A stretch of 64,000 bases of DNA from Neopestalotiopsis rosae (Eukaryota > Ascomycota > Sordariomycetes > Amphisphaeriales > Sporocadaceae), in contig JALGAS010000001.1 of NCBI GenBank assembly GCA_023078685.1, positions 4,402,001-4,466,000 on the forward strand. Direction: 5' to 3'. This document shows, piece by piece, positions 11,247 through 21,831 of this stretch (within the stretch, counting starts at the first letter, position 1; each line of letters begins with the position of its first letter). The translations under genes were made by a program, and so were the position numbers. A model generated the notes under the pieces. The model was not told the DNA's origin and made no database searches. It saw only the letters and a list, made by a program, of their open reading frames with translations.

Positions 11247-13031
11247 CTAACCTCTCTTAGTGAAGCGGACAGGAATATTGCTTCCTACGCGCAGTGTCAT
11301 GTTATACTGAATGCCGCCAGAAAGTTGACGGAAAGCATGATCCCGCGCCGCTTTCCACTTGGTCTTCTCTCCATCATCATCACCGTCCACTGCAAGCTCA
11401 ATTGTATGGCTCTTCAGGATGGTGGCGAGCGAAACACAGAGCTCGACCATGGCAAACCGTTGTCCGATACAGCCACGAGGACCATCGGAAAAGGGAATGT
11501 ACGATCCGGGCTCGGGGACCAAGAACTTTCCATCCGCGTCAAACCACTGGTCGGGATCGAAAGCCGAGACAGCAAATGGCGCGCCTTCAGCGTCGGTGCC
11601 CGTTGGTGTACGCCAGTAGGCGGGATTCCGATGCGTTGCGCTCGTATTGACCACAATCATGGTATGCGGGGGGATCACGTGGCGGCGGCCGTCCACATTG
11701 ACCGTCACCGGATTGTCTTTCGTCTCCTTCATGTATAAAGGCAAGACAGTGTATACCCGCAATGACTCATTGAGTACAGCGCCCACCATGCTTTGTGACA
11801 AGGCTGGGTAGTACTCCACGTATGACCATTTCTCTTGGGGGTTGTTACCCAGGATGCGATCTATGTCCGCTTGTACCCTTCTCTGGAGATCAGGTCGACA
11901 AGCGAGATGGAGAAGCGCAAATTGAAGCGCATGAGCATTAGATTCGTGGCCAGCAAAGTGCAAGATGAATATGTTGCCGGTGATCTGTTCCTTGGAGAGC
12001 ACTCCATTGTGACCACCCGCATCGACCAAAAGCTGCAGCAGGTTCTTTTGCCTTGCTTCCTTTTCATCTGAAGATCGATTTGTCTGCTCGACTGCCTCAT
12101 CTAGGTACTGAGTCATCTCGCTCCGGAGAAGATGACCACGCTTGTGGATCTCCAATGGCGAGTTTTTGAGAAGGGCTGGAGGCGTGAGCGCAATGATTGG
12201 TAGGTCCTGGTCGATACCTAGAAATGTATCGGCAAAGCTTAGCTTGTGACCGGTCGGCGGTTTCTCAGAGAATTCGAGCTCATTCAAACAGGAGCCCTCC
12301 TTTCCAAAGCCAGCCTTGCTTAGAATGTGAAGTGCAAGCTTTGAGAGCATTGGGCGCAGCTGGGAATCTACTGGGGCAACTTGATTTTCCACTGTCTGCA
12401 AAAAGTCTTTTGTTGCCTCTACCGTATCGCGAAAGACCTGATCCATTGTAGTCTGGTTGAAGTAAGGAGCGATAATTTTTCTGTATAATTTATTTTCTGG
12501 TCCATCGGTGCCAGTCAAGGTTGGCCCAAATGTGTTCAGTAGGCCCAGCAAGGCAGTTGGTTTGCCAAACGCTGGATCGCGTAATAGGTGGGTAATGAGC
12601 TTTGGATCGCAGGTGAAGAGTATGTTTTGAGTAGGACAAACGGCAATGAGCGTATCAGCGCCGGTGATGGCAAAGGGGCGGTATCCCGAGTGCCATATGC
12701 GATCGAGGAGGAGCAAGCTGCTTTCAGTCAGCCAACTATTTGCCCCAAAATAGTCTCAGTCTCACACTGGGCAGCGTGGGGGTGGGAGTCTAGGGAGAGA
12801 TGTTACGCACGGCAACCACTGCTCTCTGCGCTTCTTTGGAAGCATCTCCAACAGCGGAAGAAATAAACTCCCCGCAATGAGCCATGGCAAACTTGTCAAA
12901 TTTGTTGGAAGCTGAACGTATTCGAATCCAGAGGACTTGGCAAGTGCGCGATTCTTTAACATGCCAAAACCGAGAAAGCCCAGAGTCGCTACAACGACGC
13001 TAAAAGTCGATATCGTTAGTAAGGAATACAT
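11247..13031 (-). CDS. Cytochrome P450 monooxygenase (P450-A)
   Basis: Two exons, 13031-12811 and 12717-11247, with a 93-bp intron (GTGCGT...CAG); 563 residues. The start at 13031 gives a single N-terminal membrane anchor (TISTFSVVVATLGFLGFGML). The haem loop is PFSDGPRGCIGQRF with the proximal Cys at 490, a full FxxGxRxCxG. The K-helix ExxR is present as NESLRVY. The I-helix reads FAGHESNA, so the usual Thr of AGx(D/E)T is Ser. The intron falls exactly at the WLP/LLLLDRIWHSGY junction, where the related P450-B is continuous. The two share long identical blocks (TGTDGPE, FGKP, GY.PFA) and are clear paralogues. It is presumed to be an ER-anchored hydroxylase acting on the cluster product; site and substrate are unknown. 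The 3' end converges on the FAD monooxygenase. Confidence 0.92.
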
Positions 13032-15364
13032 TGTCAGCTGTAGGCCAAGGTAGCCGCTAGGCTGGTTGATGCTTCCTAGGTAGGATGGCAAATATCGAGG
13101 TAAGTAGTCTAGCACTTTCGCCTCACCAGCTCTTGGTCCGCCAAGGTATTTGGCGAAGATCAAAAAGGAAGGTAGACTATGGACGAGAGAGAAAGAAACG
13201 CCGACTATTTGTTTCCAAGACTGCTGTTCGTTCCTTGATCCGTTGTTGGAAATCCAAGTCTTTCAAGGCTGCAAGGGACTTTCAGGCCACCCAGATCCCT
13301 GGATGGACGGATGCATTTATTGCGCGATTCTACACAACGAGCGCATTGAAGCCCAAAAAAGACATATTTACTGCCAGGCAACCAACTGGAGACCTGATCA
13401 ATTTGCTCCCTCTATTTCGTGGAACCATCAAGTAACATCCAAAGTCAGTGTGGCATTTGGGTATTGAATCTGATGCATCCATACGATACAATTAGATACT
13501 ATTTGGTGGGAGTTTGGCGGGTGCGGGGTACGGTACGCTACTAGGCCGGGGTCGTGACTTTCCTCGTAGCCTGTGACACAGTAACATGTGGCCCGCTTAT
13601 CATGCCAAAGGCTGGGTGGTATAGACAATGACTCTCAAGGGTAAGGTTGTGAGGGTGGTTTGTCGAAGATTTTAAAACCTCGAAGTAATACCACAGGTTG
13701 ACAGCTAAGCCTACGTAGCTAGCTGATCTAGTCTTGAAAAATGACTATGGAGCATGCAGTGTTTTCCCCAGCTAGCTACCTACCTAAGTACATAACCTTA
13801 GTCATGTAGGGCCATTACCGCTATTGGTGTGGTTTGATTCTACGCTCAACGTACGCGAATTCTAGTGGCCATTCGCCCCTAGCGCCCTGTTACGCAGGTA
13901 CTGTTATGTCTCTTTTGCGCTAGTTCTGGACAAGCAGCAATATGATCTCGTTTTTGGGGTTTTATACCATGAAACCATTAGTGCTAGTGTGCTCGTGTGA
14001 TAAGCTGTGGGATGTGTGCTTTGCAATAAGATTGATCCTTCGTGTTTCCGATGTTTCGCAGCTATCGACTGGAATGGCTGCATGATCTCGAAGCGACACA
14101 GCTGGTCGCAATGTCTTCGATGATCTCAGGATATCCCGCGTTTTGATAGCACCTTAACGGGAATACTTGTGATGCTGAGAATTGATCCTTGTCGCAAGTA
14201 CCAACGCAGAGGACCGAGATGTGTAGCTCGCCACAATTAAGTCAAGCAGAGCAAAGATGAATACGGGGAAGGTTTCTGCAATCTCGTAGTCCATGTTGCC
14301 GGTAACTAAGATTTCAGGCTTCCGGTACTACTGCCAGAACACACACGAAGGACAAAAGAAAAGAAAAGTCCGGTGAGGCTGGATCTCAATGTACATCTTT
14401 TATCTACCAATCTTGCTCTTGCTTAAGGTTAGGCACTTAAAGCTGGCCACCAGCGCTTTCTGTATGTTACGGAGCCAAACCACTAATTGGACACTGATGA
14501 AGCGGAGCTCCCAAAGTAGATGGTGGCCCGAGCCATGAGAAGCCCTCATTTGGCATTCAACAAGATTCCCTGTACTATAATGAGAAGGATCGGAATAAGT
14601 ACGCTGACCGGTGCAGGCACAATGAAGAGGGTGGGTAGGAGACTTTGCAGTTGGGCCCCGCAATAGCGACTGGGGCGGCCAACGCTATACTCTGTAGTTG
14701 AGCATTTTGCTTAGACAGAAAAAGTTACAAGTGCGAGTGGTTCGGAAAGAATACCTTCCCAGAACGACTTCAATAGCGTGGATTATCATCAGCCATTGAC
14801 TTGTCAAGCAGGACGGATTTTCGATAGGCTGATCCATCGTCGCAATATATCTTGCTGGGTCGTTTGTTTCCAGCGCTACAAATTTGGTTGGGGTGGGCCT
14901 CCATCAAAGCCACAGTCTCCCATGATACGACTACCAAGGTAACTTATGTCGGTCAGGGCGATGGGTGATATACAATGAGGCGTTGCGGCTTTGACGAATG
15001 CAGATATCATGACAGCTTTATATCACCGGGTAGTGGTGAAAGCGAGGCTCGCAGCCACGCGTACAGTGTATGTTATCGACCGGGGATAGAATCCGGGCTG
15101 TCAGCTGAGGTTGTGTGGTGAGTTCGACTCCCCTGGCATGCCACATGGCTGACTGCATGCATAACCGAAAGGAGCTCATCTCTTCCCACGTGCGTGGACG
15201 TAACAAGTTTCCTTGCTCTTCGTCTACAAAGGAAACAGAGGAGCAGGCGCATATATGACTCCTCCTGCTACATCTGGTCATGAACAGGATACCCCCTCAT
15301 CCTTTCGCTCCAAACTGCTGCATCCTTTCATTACAGACCATTCCTCTGAACGCTGTTCTGTTCC
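13032..15364. other. 2.3-kb divergent intergenic region (P450-A / hydrolase)
   Basis: No supportable gene. The region contains possible regulator half-sites: CCGATGTTTC at 14048-14057 (the same 10-mer occurs at 1049-1058) and ATCGGAAT at 14588-14595 (also in the 8.5-kb promoter). It also has short TAGCTAGC/CTACCTACC-like runs near 13710-13800. Small open frames on both strands lack recognisable domains and look random. Confidence 0.4.
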
Positions 15365-16561
15365 ATGATGCATTCATCTCTAGCGTTTCCCTTTGCATTC
15401 CTCCCCTACCTGTTTCCCGTCGTTGCCTGCGCCGCGGCTTCTGCGTTCACCACCAATGGCTTCTCTAATGTCAGCGTCGGCAAATCCGCTGGTGGCGGCT
15501 CGACCTGCATAACGGGTTACGTGAACGTGGCAATTAACACCACTGGAACTAAAATTCTCTACACGCCGCCCCAGGATCAATTGGCCGTAACAGAGACATT
15601 CGTCGAGCTGTTCCAAGTTGACTCGACCTTCGCAGCAAACGCCACAGCTGGCGGGCCCAGTGTTATCTCTGGCAACTACAGCATCTTCTGCAAGCTTTGC
15701 CTGCCTTCGCAAACGACCCAGGTGAAGACTGTACAGCTCTTGACACATGGCGCTACTCTCGATAACACCTATTGGGATATTGCCCCCAACTATAGCTACG
15801 TCGACGTTGCTACAGCAGCTGGTTATGCAACGCTCTCTTATGATCAATTGGGCGTGGGAAACTCGGCCCACCCCGACCCAGTACAGGTCGTGCAGGCAAC
15901 CGCGCAAGTTGCCGTGCTACACCAGCTGGTTGGACTTCTTCGCAGCAAAGGCTTAGGCGGGCAGGTCTTCGATAAGGTCGTCGGCGTTGGTCACAGTGCA
16001 GGGAGCACGCTGACCCAGGCCATCACCGCTCAATATCCGGCTGATTTTGACGCCGTGATCCTGTCTGGCACCAGCACAAGCGCGGCTACCGTCGCCCTAA
16101 CTGTGGCCGCATTCAACTTTATCAATGCCAATACGGACCCGTCCCCCAAGCTGCGGACGTTGCCCGCTGGTTTCCTGACGCAACAGTCGGCAGTCGGCAT
16201 ACAATTTGCATTCTACCGGTACCCCAACTTTGACTTAAACGCGTTCAACCAACAGGTTGCAAATAAGCAGACCAACACGATAGGTCTCCTACTCACGCTG
16301 GGGGGCGTCGTCGCACCGGCGCCGCTGTTCACCGGACCGGTCGACGTGGTCAATGGTCAAAATGATCTGGTTTTCTGCGGCGGCGATTGCCTTTATCCAA
16401 CAGATCAAAACCTGCTTGTGCTTAGTACTTTCTACCCAGCGGCATCGGCTAAGAGCCAAACTTATATCGCCGCTGGTTCGGGCCATGCCATCGCTGCCCA
16501 CAAGAGCGGACCGGCCAGCTTTCAGCAGATGATCAAGTTCCTACAGGCAAACGGCCTGTGA
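15365..16561 (+). CDS. Secreted alpha/beta-hydrolase (esterase/lipase-like)
   Basis: Single-exon gene, 398 residues, with tandem ATGs at 15365 and 15368. It starts with a signal peptide whose hydrophobic core is LAFPFAFLPYLFPVVACAAA, with a likely cleavage near ACA/AAS. The nucleophile elbow is GVGHSAGS (Ser211). A candidate Asp lies in NGQNDL (D334) and the catalytic His in GSGHAIAAH (H374), in the normal Ser-Asp-His order. Cysteines in the CKLC and CGGDC regions fit a secreted, disulfide-bonded enzyme. The reaction is probably ester hydrolysis. In this context it could remove an acyl group from an exported metabolite or be unrelated to the pathway; sequence does not decide. It is divergent from P450-A and convergent with the second MFS gene. 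Confidence 0.88.
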   Translation: MMHSSLAFPFAFLPYLFPVVACAAASAFTTNGFSNVSVGKSAGGGSTCITGYVNVAINTTGTKILYTPPQDQLAVTETFVELFQVDSTFAANATAGGPSVISGNYSIFCKLCLPSQTTQVKTVQLLTHGATLDNTYWDIAPNYSYVDVATAAGYATLSYDQLGVGNSAHPDPVQVVQATAQVAVLHQLVGLLRSKGLGGQVFDKVVGVGHSAGSTLTQAITAQYPADFDAVILSGTSTSAATVALTVAAFNFINANTDPSPKLRTLPAGFLTQQSAVGIQFAFYRYPNFDLNAFNQQVANKQTNTIGLLLTLGGVVAPAPLFTGPVDVVNGQNDLVFCGGDCLYPTDQNLLVLSTFYPAASAKSQTYIAAGSGHAIAAHKSGPASFQQMIKFLQANGL

Positions 16562-17262
16562 TTGTATCTATACTACGGAATCAATCATGGTGCATACTAG
16601 CTTATGAGAGGTTAATTGAAGATCAATATCAACACGCTAGATGCCTCGGAGCGAATGTGGGCTCGATGCTGCAGTTGGCGCGGACTTTTCATTACACGGC
16701 ACCTTCGAACTTTCAGTGCATACTTTCGTGTGAGCTGGAAACCACAGTGACTCAAGTGAGATCAATCTGGGGTGTAACGAAACAAGCGCGGATGTCTATT
16801 CGGAGGCATTCAAGGTCAACGGGACAATCACGGACTGGTCATCATTACATTTCTTTCTTTTATCATGTTGTCGAATACAATGACTGCCTATTTCAGAGAC
16901 CTGTCACTACTGAAAAGTCGCGGGACCTGGGCGAAATAGTAATTATAAATAAGTGAAATCAAATTGTCCGAGTCTTTTTCATTCAGCTTGTGCTTGAGAC
17001 AACACCAAAATCCGAACGTGAGTCGCAGTTCACATGATAGTCGCAACTCAATGGTAAAGAATGCAATGAACCTCTTGTGGACTTTCGAGCCCTCATTAGA
17101 TATGGAATCTTAGGTTGCCACTCTGTAGACACCCCGGATTGTAGTAGCATACGAGATATCACCTGTGATCCAGATTGGACAGGGTCGACTTTCCCTGAGA
17201 TCAACATGTCTATCTAGTATCTCTAGACTAGGTGCAATGCTCGCCGGCTGTGTACAGAAGCA
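16562..17262. other. Convergent intergenic region (hydrolase / MFS-2)
   Basis: 701 bp between two 3' ends. A 132-codon plus-strand frame directly after the hydrolase stop has no recognisable domain, so I do not annotate it. Nothing else is seen. Confidence 0.4.
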
Positions 17263-19198
17263 TTACGCTGAATCTGCAGCTCCTCTACTGACTATTTTTT
17301 CCGCGGCCACCTTTGGTCGCAGAGTAATCAAGAGCATCGCCCCAATAGCTGATCCAGCTGCGGGAACAAGCTTGTGAGTATCAGCATCAGCGCGAGTCAA
17401 CGCTAGAGATGAACATGTGAGGACCGCTTACAAATGTTTGACACAGCGCAGAGCTATAGGCGTGAACTAGATCATGTACATGATCGGGAGAGACTGCTTT
17501 TCGAGCAAGGGCAGCACCTGCGTCCATGACTTGCCGCACTTCGGCCGAAGTCAACGAGGAGTCTTGCAAACTTTTCACCAACTGCGACTGGAAGATTTGT
17601 TGCCCGATCGCGAGAAATACGGCGCAGCTTGTTATTTGCACAAATGTTAGAGTGGTTGATCCGATGGGAGCTTTGTCACGCGACAAGACTGTCTGAACCA
17701 TGAGCTGCGGCTTTAGGGGATCGTTAGTACAATGTCTTCATCACGATACTGGGCCGTGTCAGTCTCACCATGTTGACCAAGAGCGAGAAGCCCATACCAC
17801 AAAGTATCTGATATCCGACCCAACGAGCAATGCTAGTGGCAGGATTAAGAGTTGAAAGTAAGCCCGCGCCGACCGACAATGACACAAGCCCAAGCAGGAG
17901 GAAGTGGGCGGTACGGCCAATTTTCATGACAAGGCCTCCCACAACCAGTGAGGTGACTACGTCCGAGATGACAGTTGGCAAGTAATAAATACCGCTCTTG
18001 GCTGGGTTGACGCCAAGAACAACCTGGAACCAAATCGGTAGGAAGTACACCACCGTCTGAAAGGGGCCATTACCCACCAGCGCTACGAGGCACATAACAA
18101 GGACAGTCCGGTTCTTCAAGACTGTCCTTGGGATAAGAGCTTGGTCTCCGCGCCTGGCTTGCCATATCAGGAAAGCAAAGAGAAGTAATGGTGAGATAAC
18201 CAGAGGAACAATAGCCTTCAGTGAACTCCAAGGGTACGCAGCGCCGCCGAATTGCATAGGGATCAAAAACGCTATTGCCGCCGCGCTGAAGAAGAGTAGA
18301 CCTACAAGATCCAACTGCTGAAAACGTGTGGGACCTGACAAGAACGGAGTGATATCTGGAGACTTTTGTTTCTGGAGGGTGGCGATGATGAGAAGCGCAC
18401 CTAGACCCCCAATTGGCAGATTGATAAAGAAGCACCATCTCCAGGTTATGCCTTCAGTCAGAGCACCTCCGACGACGGGCCCCAATATACTGGCCACCCC
18501 AAAGGCCGAAGTCAAAACAGCCATGAATATCGGCCGCTTCTCAACAGGTACGGTGGTCGCAAGGACGACCAGGCTACCGGCAAAGAGACCAGACGCGCCA
18601 ATTCCGGCAATAGCTCTACCCACGATGAGAGCAGCCGATGACGGCGCCAGCGCGCAGAGAAGACTTCCCAGCTCAAAGATAGCTATATAGCAGATGTACA
18701 CTATATTTTGGGGCCAGAGAGCAAGGAGCTTCCCGGCCAGGGGTTGGGTCGCACATCTTGAAGGCATCAGAGCAGGCAAAAAGAATCGGGAACAGCATGA
18801 TACGGACGAATACTTACAATGATACGAAAAAGGCGCTGCCGTACCAGCCGACATCATTGAGCGAATCGAAATCACTTGTGATCACTGGAATTGCAGTTGC
18901 AAGCACGGTGAAGTCCTATATGTGTGTGCACACTGACGTTGAGCACAAGGCTATACAATTTCTTATTCTACGGGAAGGACATTGGGAGATGACTGACTAG
19001 ACCAACGAGCATCACGCATAGCGCAAGGCCGGCGAGCAGCCCTCCAAGGCGAAAGCCATTTACGGCATCGGTGTTGATGGCTACTGGAACGTCGTTGCTA
19101 ACATCTAAAGAGAGTCCCTGCGCAGGAGGCGGCTTGAGTCTGAAGTCATGCGCGGCTTCTGAAAGCTCATACTGAGCATGATCAGTCGTGTTTTCCAT
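17263..19198 (-). CDS. MFS transporter, 14-TM DHA2 type (toxin/metabolite efflux pump-like)
   Basis: Five exons on the minus strand: 19198-18998, 18915-18818, 18756-17769, 17704-17432 and 17370-17263; 1668 nt, 555 residues, closing in frame. The ATG at 19198 sits in a strong context (AAACCATGG). After a soluble N-terminus of about 45 residues comes the DHA2 motif [11 protein letters not shown], followed by [21 protein letters not shown]. Motif C-like [28 protein letters not shown] and a long run of further membrane segments follow. This matches the AflT-type family of efflux pumps found in many fungal secondary-metabolite clusters. It is probably a proton-coupled plasma-membrane exporter providing self-protection. 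It is divergent from the methyltransferase. With the 12-TM carrier at 6.0-8.1 kb, the block has two exporters. Confidence 0.9.
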
Positions 19199-20545
19199 GG
19201 TTTGCTTTCGCTCAGTATACACTGCAGGTTGGGTAGCCCAGTCCTGCTTTCTGAAGATCTCGATAAGCAATAGCTTGGCTGACGGATGAGTATAGCTGAA
19301 TGGTTGATTGAGAGTGGGGGAGGCTAAAAATCAATGGTGCGCTCCTTGTGCCATCGAAGCTTGTCAAGGCGGTAGGGAGGTGGAAGGGAGGGAGGGGCCT
19401 CGTGGTGGTACTTGGCCGGAACCTACAAGCAAAGTATAGGCAATATCATTGCGGTGGTGCTTGAGGCTTGCCTGATGTGACATTATGAATTTGCTTACTG
19501 TACTATGGTCTGCCTTACTGACCCACCTAACCTTAGCTCGTATCATAGCTGGTCTGATCCTTATAACAAGTTGTCTATTCTTTACATAGTATAGTGTGCC
19601 GCGATGGGTCTTCCCGCCGCGGGTGTCTGTGCATTCGGAGTCCGGAGAGGAGGGCAGGGGTCGAGGTGGAGGTGGTTCGGGCGGCAATGCCAGGGTAGGC
19701 AATTGTGTTGGGGTCGAAACGCAGTTTGTAATCAGGAAATCCGAATACGTAGCCCAATGCAATCCTTATACTACCTCGACATGCAAGCGACTTTTGACTG
19801 CAGGCATACCATGTACACATTGGAGGAGGGGTGCTGTGTTCTGGCCCAGCCTCCACAAATGCAGGCAGGGTCAGCTCGGCTGCGTGCCGTCTTGGGGGTG
19901 TCCCGGAGCATACCATGCACACACCGTAAATAATCTGACAGGGTCAGGTGTATGGACTGGTAGTGTTAAAGTGAGATTCAACTTTCCAGGCCTGGGCCGT
20001 CTAGAGATATCGCTGTGCCGCTGGGCGGCTTACATATGCGCCACAAGAGACATGATATGAGGGCTTTCAAGCCTGCCGATGCTGCTGGATAGGCTCAGCA
20101 TTAGCCGATAGGCGGGCGCCTCGGCCAAATACCATTTATGTGCCGGTGGATGACACGATTCTGCGACGCTTACATGAATACCTGTTCTATACCTAGTAAT
20201 GCAACTCGCCAGGCGCTCATGCAGGTTTCCTCCAAGTGATTACGTTGTGATGATACTTCCCTGATTCTTTCGATCCCTGGCCAGAGGTTTCCCGTAGTAC
20301 TGCATCAGCTCGCTTTCGCATCACCAGATAGGAAAAAGGATGTGAAATATCGAATCCTTCGACGGGGCCAGCTGCACCATGAATGGCAATGTTCCCAGAT
20401 CTGTAAGGCTCCATGTAACGTAAGACTTGTCATTTCCCGCCTAAAAGCTGTCGTGGCTCCCTGTCCGAGATCTTGTAATACTATGCAGCCATAGTTGCAA
20501 TTCATTGCAGCGGCGCTACACGTTACTCCTTGAGGACGTATTACC
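19199..20545. other. Divergent intergenic region (MFS-2 / methyltransferase)
   Basis: 1.35 kb without supported genes. A 154-codon plus-strand frame (19596-20060) and its minus shadows are G-rich or P-rich low-complexity translations around 19640-19700. It presumably holds both promoters. Confidence 0.4.
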
Positions 20546-21663
20546 ATGGCTGAGGCTGCAGTGGATCCGAGTCGGTACATCTTCAACCGGGACCACAAAG
20601 CAAGCATACGGTAGGACTCGGCGCCTTTCTTTCCCAGTTCTCAAGGATGTGTCACATTATTGGCGCTGACTGGCAACAATTGTAGCCTGAACTATCAGCA
20701 CATGCTTATCAAGAGCCTCTGCAACGAACAGCTTCTGCACCAGACCGTACGACAGAGCATACGCTCACTTCCGCCAGCACTGAGAATAGCAGATATTGGT
20801 ACCGGTACAGCGTAAACGCCCGTTGCCTTCCTGTCATCATCAGAGCTGCTGCTGATGATCGCTATAGGATTTGGCTGACGGAGCTGTCTGGGGCTCTGTC
20901 CGCTGATAGCCAGTTGCATGGCTTCGACGTATCCGGAGACCAGTATCCACGCAAGGAGTGGTTACCAGAGAACGTATCTCTGCACCTACAGGACGCATTT
21001 GCGCCGTTTGCGGACGAGTTCTTAGGGTCATTTGACGTTGTAAACATACGCTTCTTCATCACGCTCCTAAATGGGAATAACGTCCAGCCACTACTTAGTA
21101 ATCTGACGACCCTACTTAGTACTGAACCATCTACGTCTAGCAATTTCTTATGGCCCGAGTTGCTGACATACATCCTTCGCAGAGCCTGGTGGTTTTCTTC
21201 ATTGGCTCGATCTTGATCCGCGCTCCGCTAGGCCCATTTGCGCTGGACCCAGTGTTCGGATGCCACAAACTGAGAATGTCGCTACCCTGATGCGAAAAGT
21301 GCCCCCAGACCTCGACTTGTGCGTATCACTATCGTCCCCCTAAGTAGCACTTTTCGAGCAGTATCGATTAATGAGATCAACAGATGGTTTTCAAACGGTG
21401 GTGACCTGCTTGAGCGAGGTGGTCTCAACCTTCTTACATACGAGCGCATTCTGCTTCGCGATCATCTGCGGCCACTCTGGAATGACTGTTACATCATGGG
21501 CATGGAAGATCTGGCTCGGCGCATGAGCAGCAATATCAACGGTGACAATAAAAGCCCTTCTCCACTGGAACAGCAGATTGAGGCGCTTGGGTCTGAGCTT
21601 TCTCAAGGTACGAGTATCGACGTCCAGTGGTTTCTAGCAGTCGGGAGAATGCCCGAGGAATAG
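20546..21663 (+). CDS. LaeA/UMTA-like SAM-dependent methyltransferase
   Basis: This gene is easily missed because it is split into five exons: 20546-20610, 20686-20811, 20868-21118, 21183-21318 and 21384-21663 (858 nt, 285 residues). The start ATG is in context TTACCATGG. The spliced protein follows the family order: the N-terminal motif RLNYQHMLIKSL, SAM-binding motif I as IADIGTGTAIWL (the last Gly of GTGTG is Ala64), GFDVSGDQYP, a motif near FDVVNIRFFITLL, LLKPGGFLHWLDLDP, and a C-terminal WFSNGGDLLERGGLNLLTYE. Members include LaeA-type regulators and small-molecule O-methyltransferases. The cluster location favours tailoring methylation, but a regulatory role cannot be excluded. It is divergent from the DHA2 transporter; its 3' end is 168 bp from that of P450-B. 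Confidence 0.85.
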
Positions 21664-21831
21664 TCATTGTAGAACGGTCTTGGCGAATATCGTCTTCGGC
21701 GTGCAAGTAGTGACGAAGACTTTGCTTGCAGTGATTTGTATCAGGGTGGCTGTCAAGTCCTCAGCGTGATTGCAGTCTTATCTTTCTTTGGACAATAGAG
21801 TACAATAATTTTCTAATCACCACGACTCAGT

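Noticed and set aside
11223..11738. 171-codon plus-strand open frame
   Set aside because: Antisense shadow of the P450-A haem region.
15075..15145. tRNA-like GTTCGACTCCCC segment
   Set aside because: The putative T-arm does not pair and no acceptor or anticodon stem can be drawn.
13032..15364. Extra small genes between P450-A and the hydrolase
   Set aside because: Only short overlapping frames without domains or consistent splice signals were found.
20546..21663. Methyltransferase as a degraded fragment
   Set aside because: Four GT-AG introns restore one continuous frame through all family motifs, so it is treated as intact.
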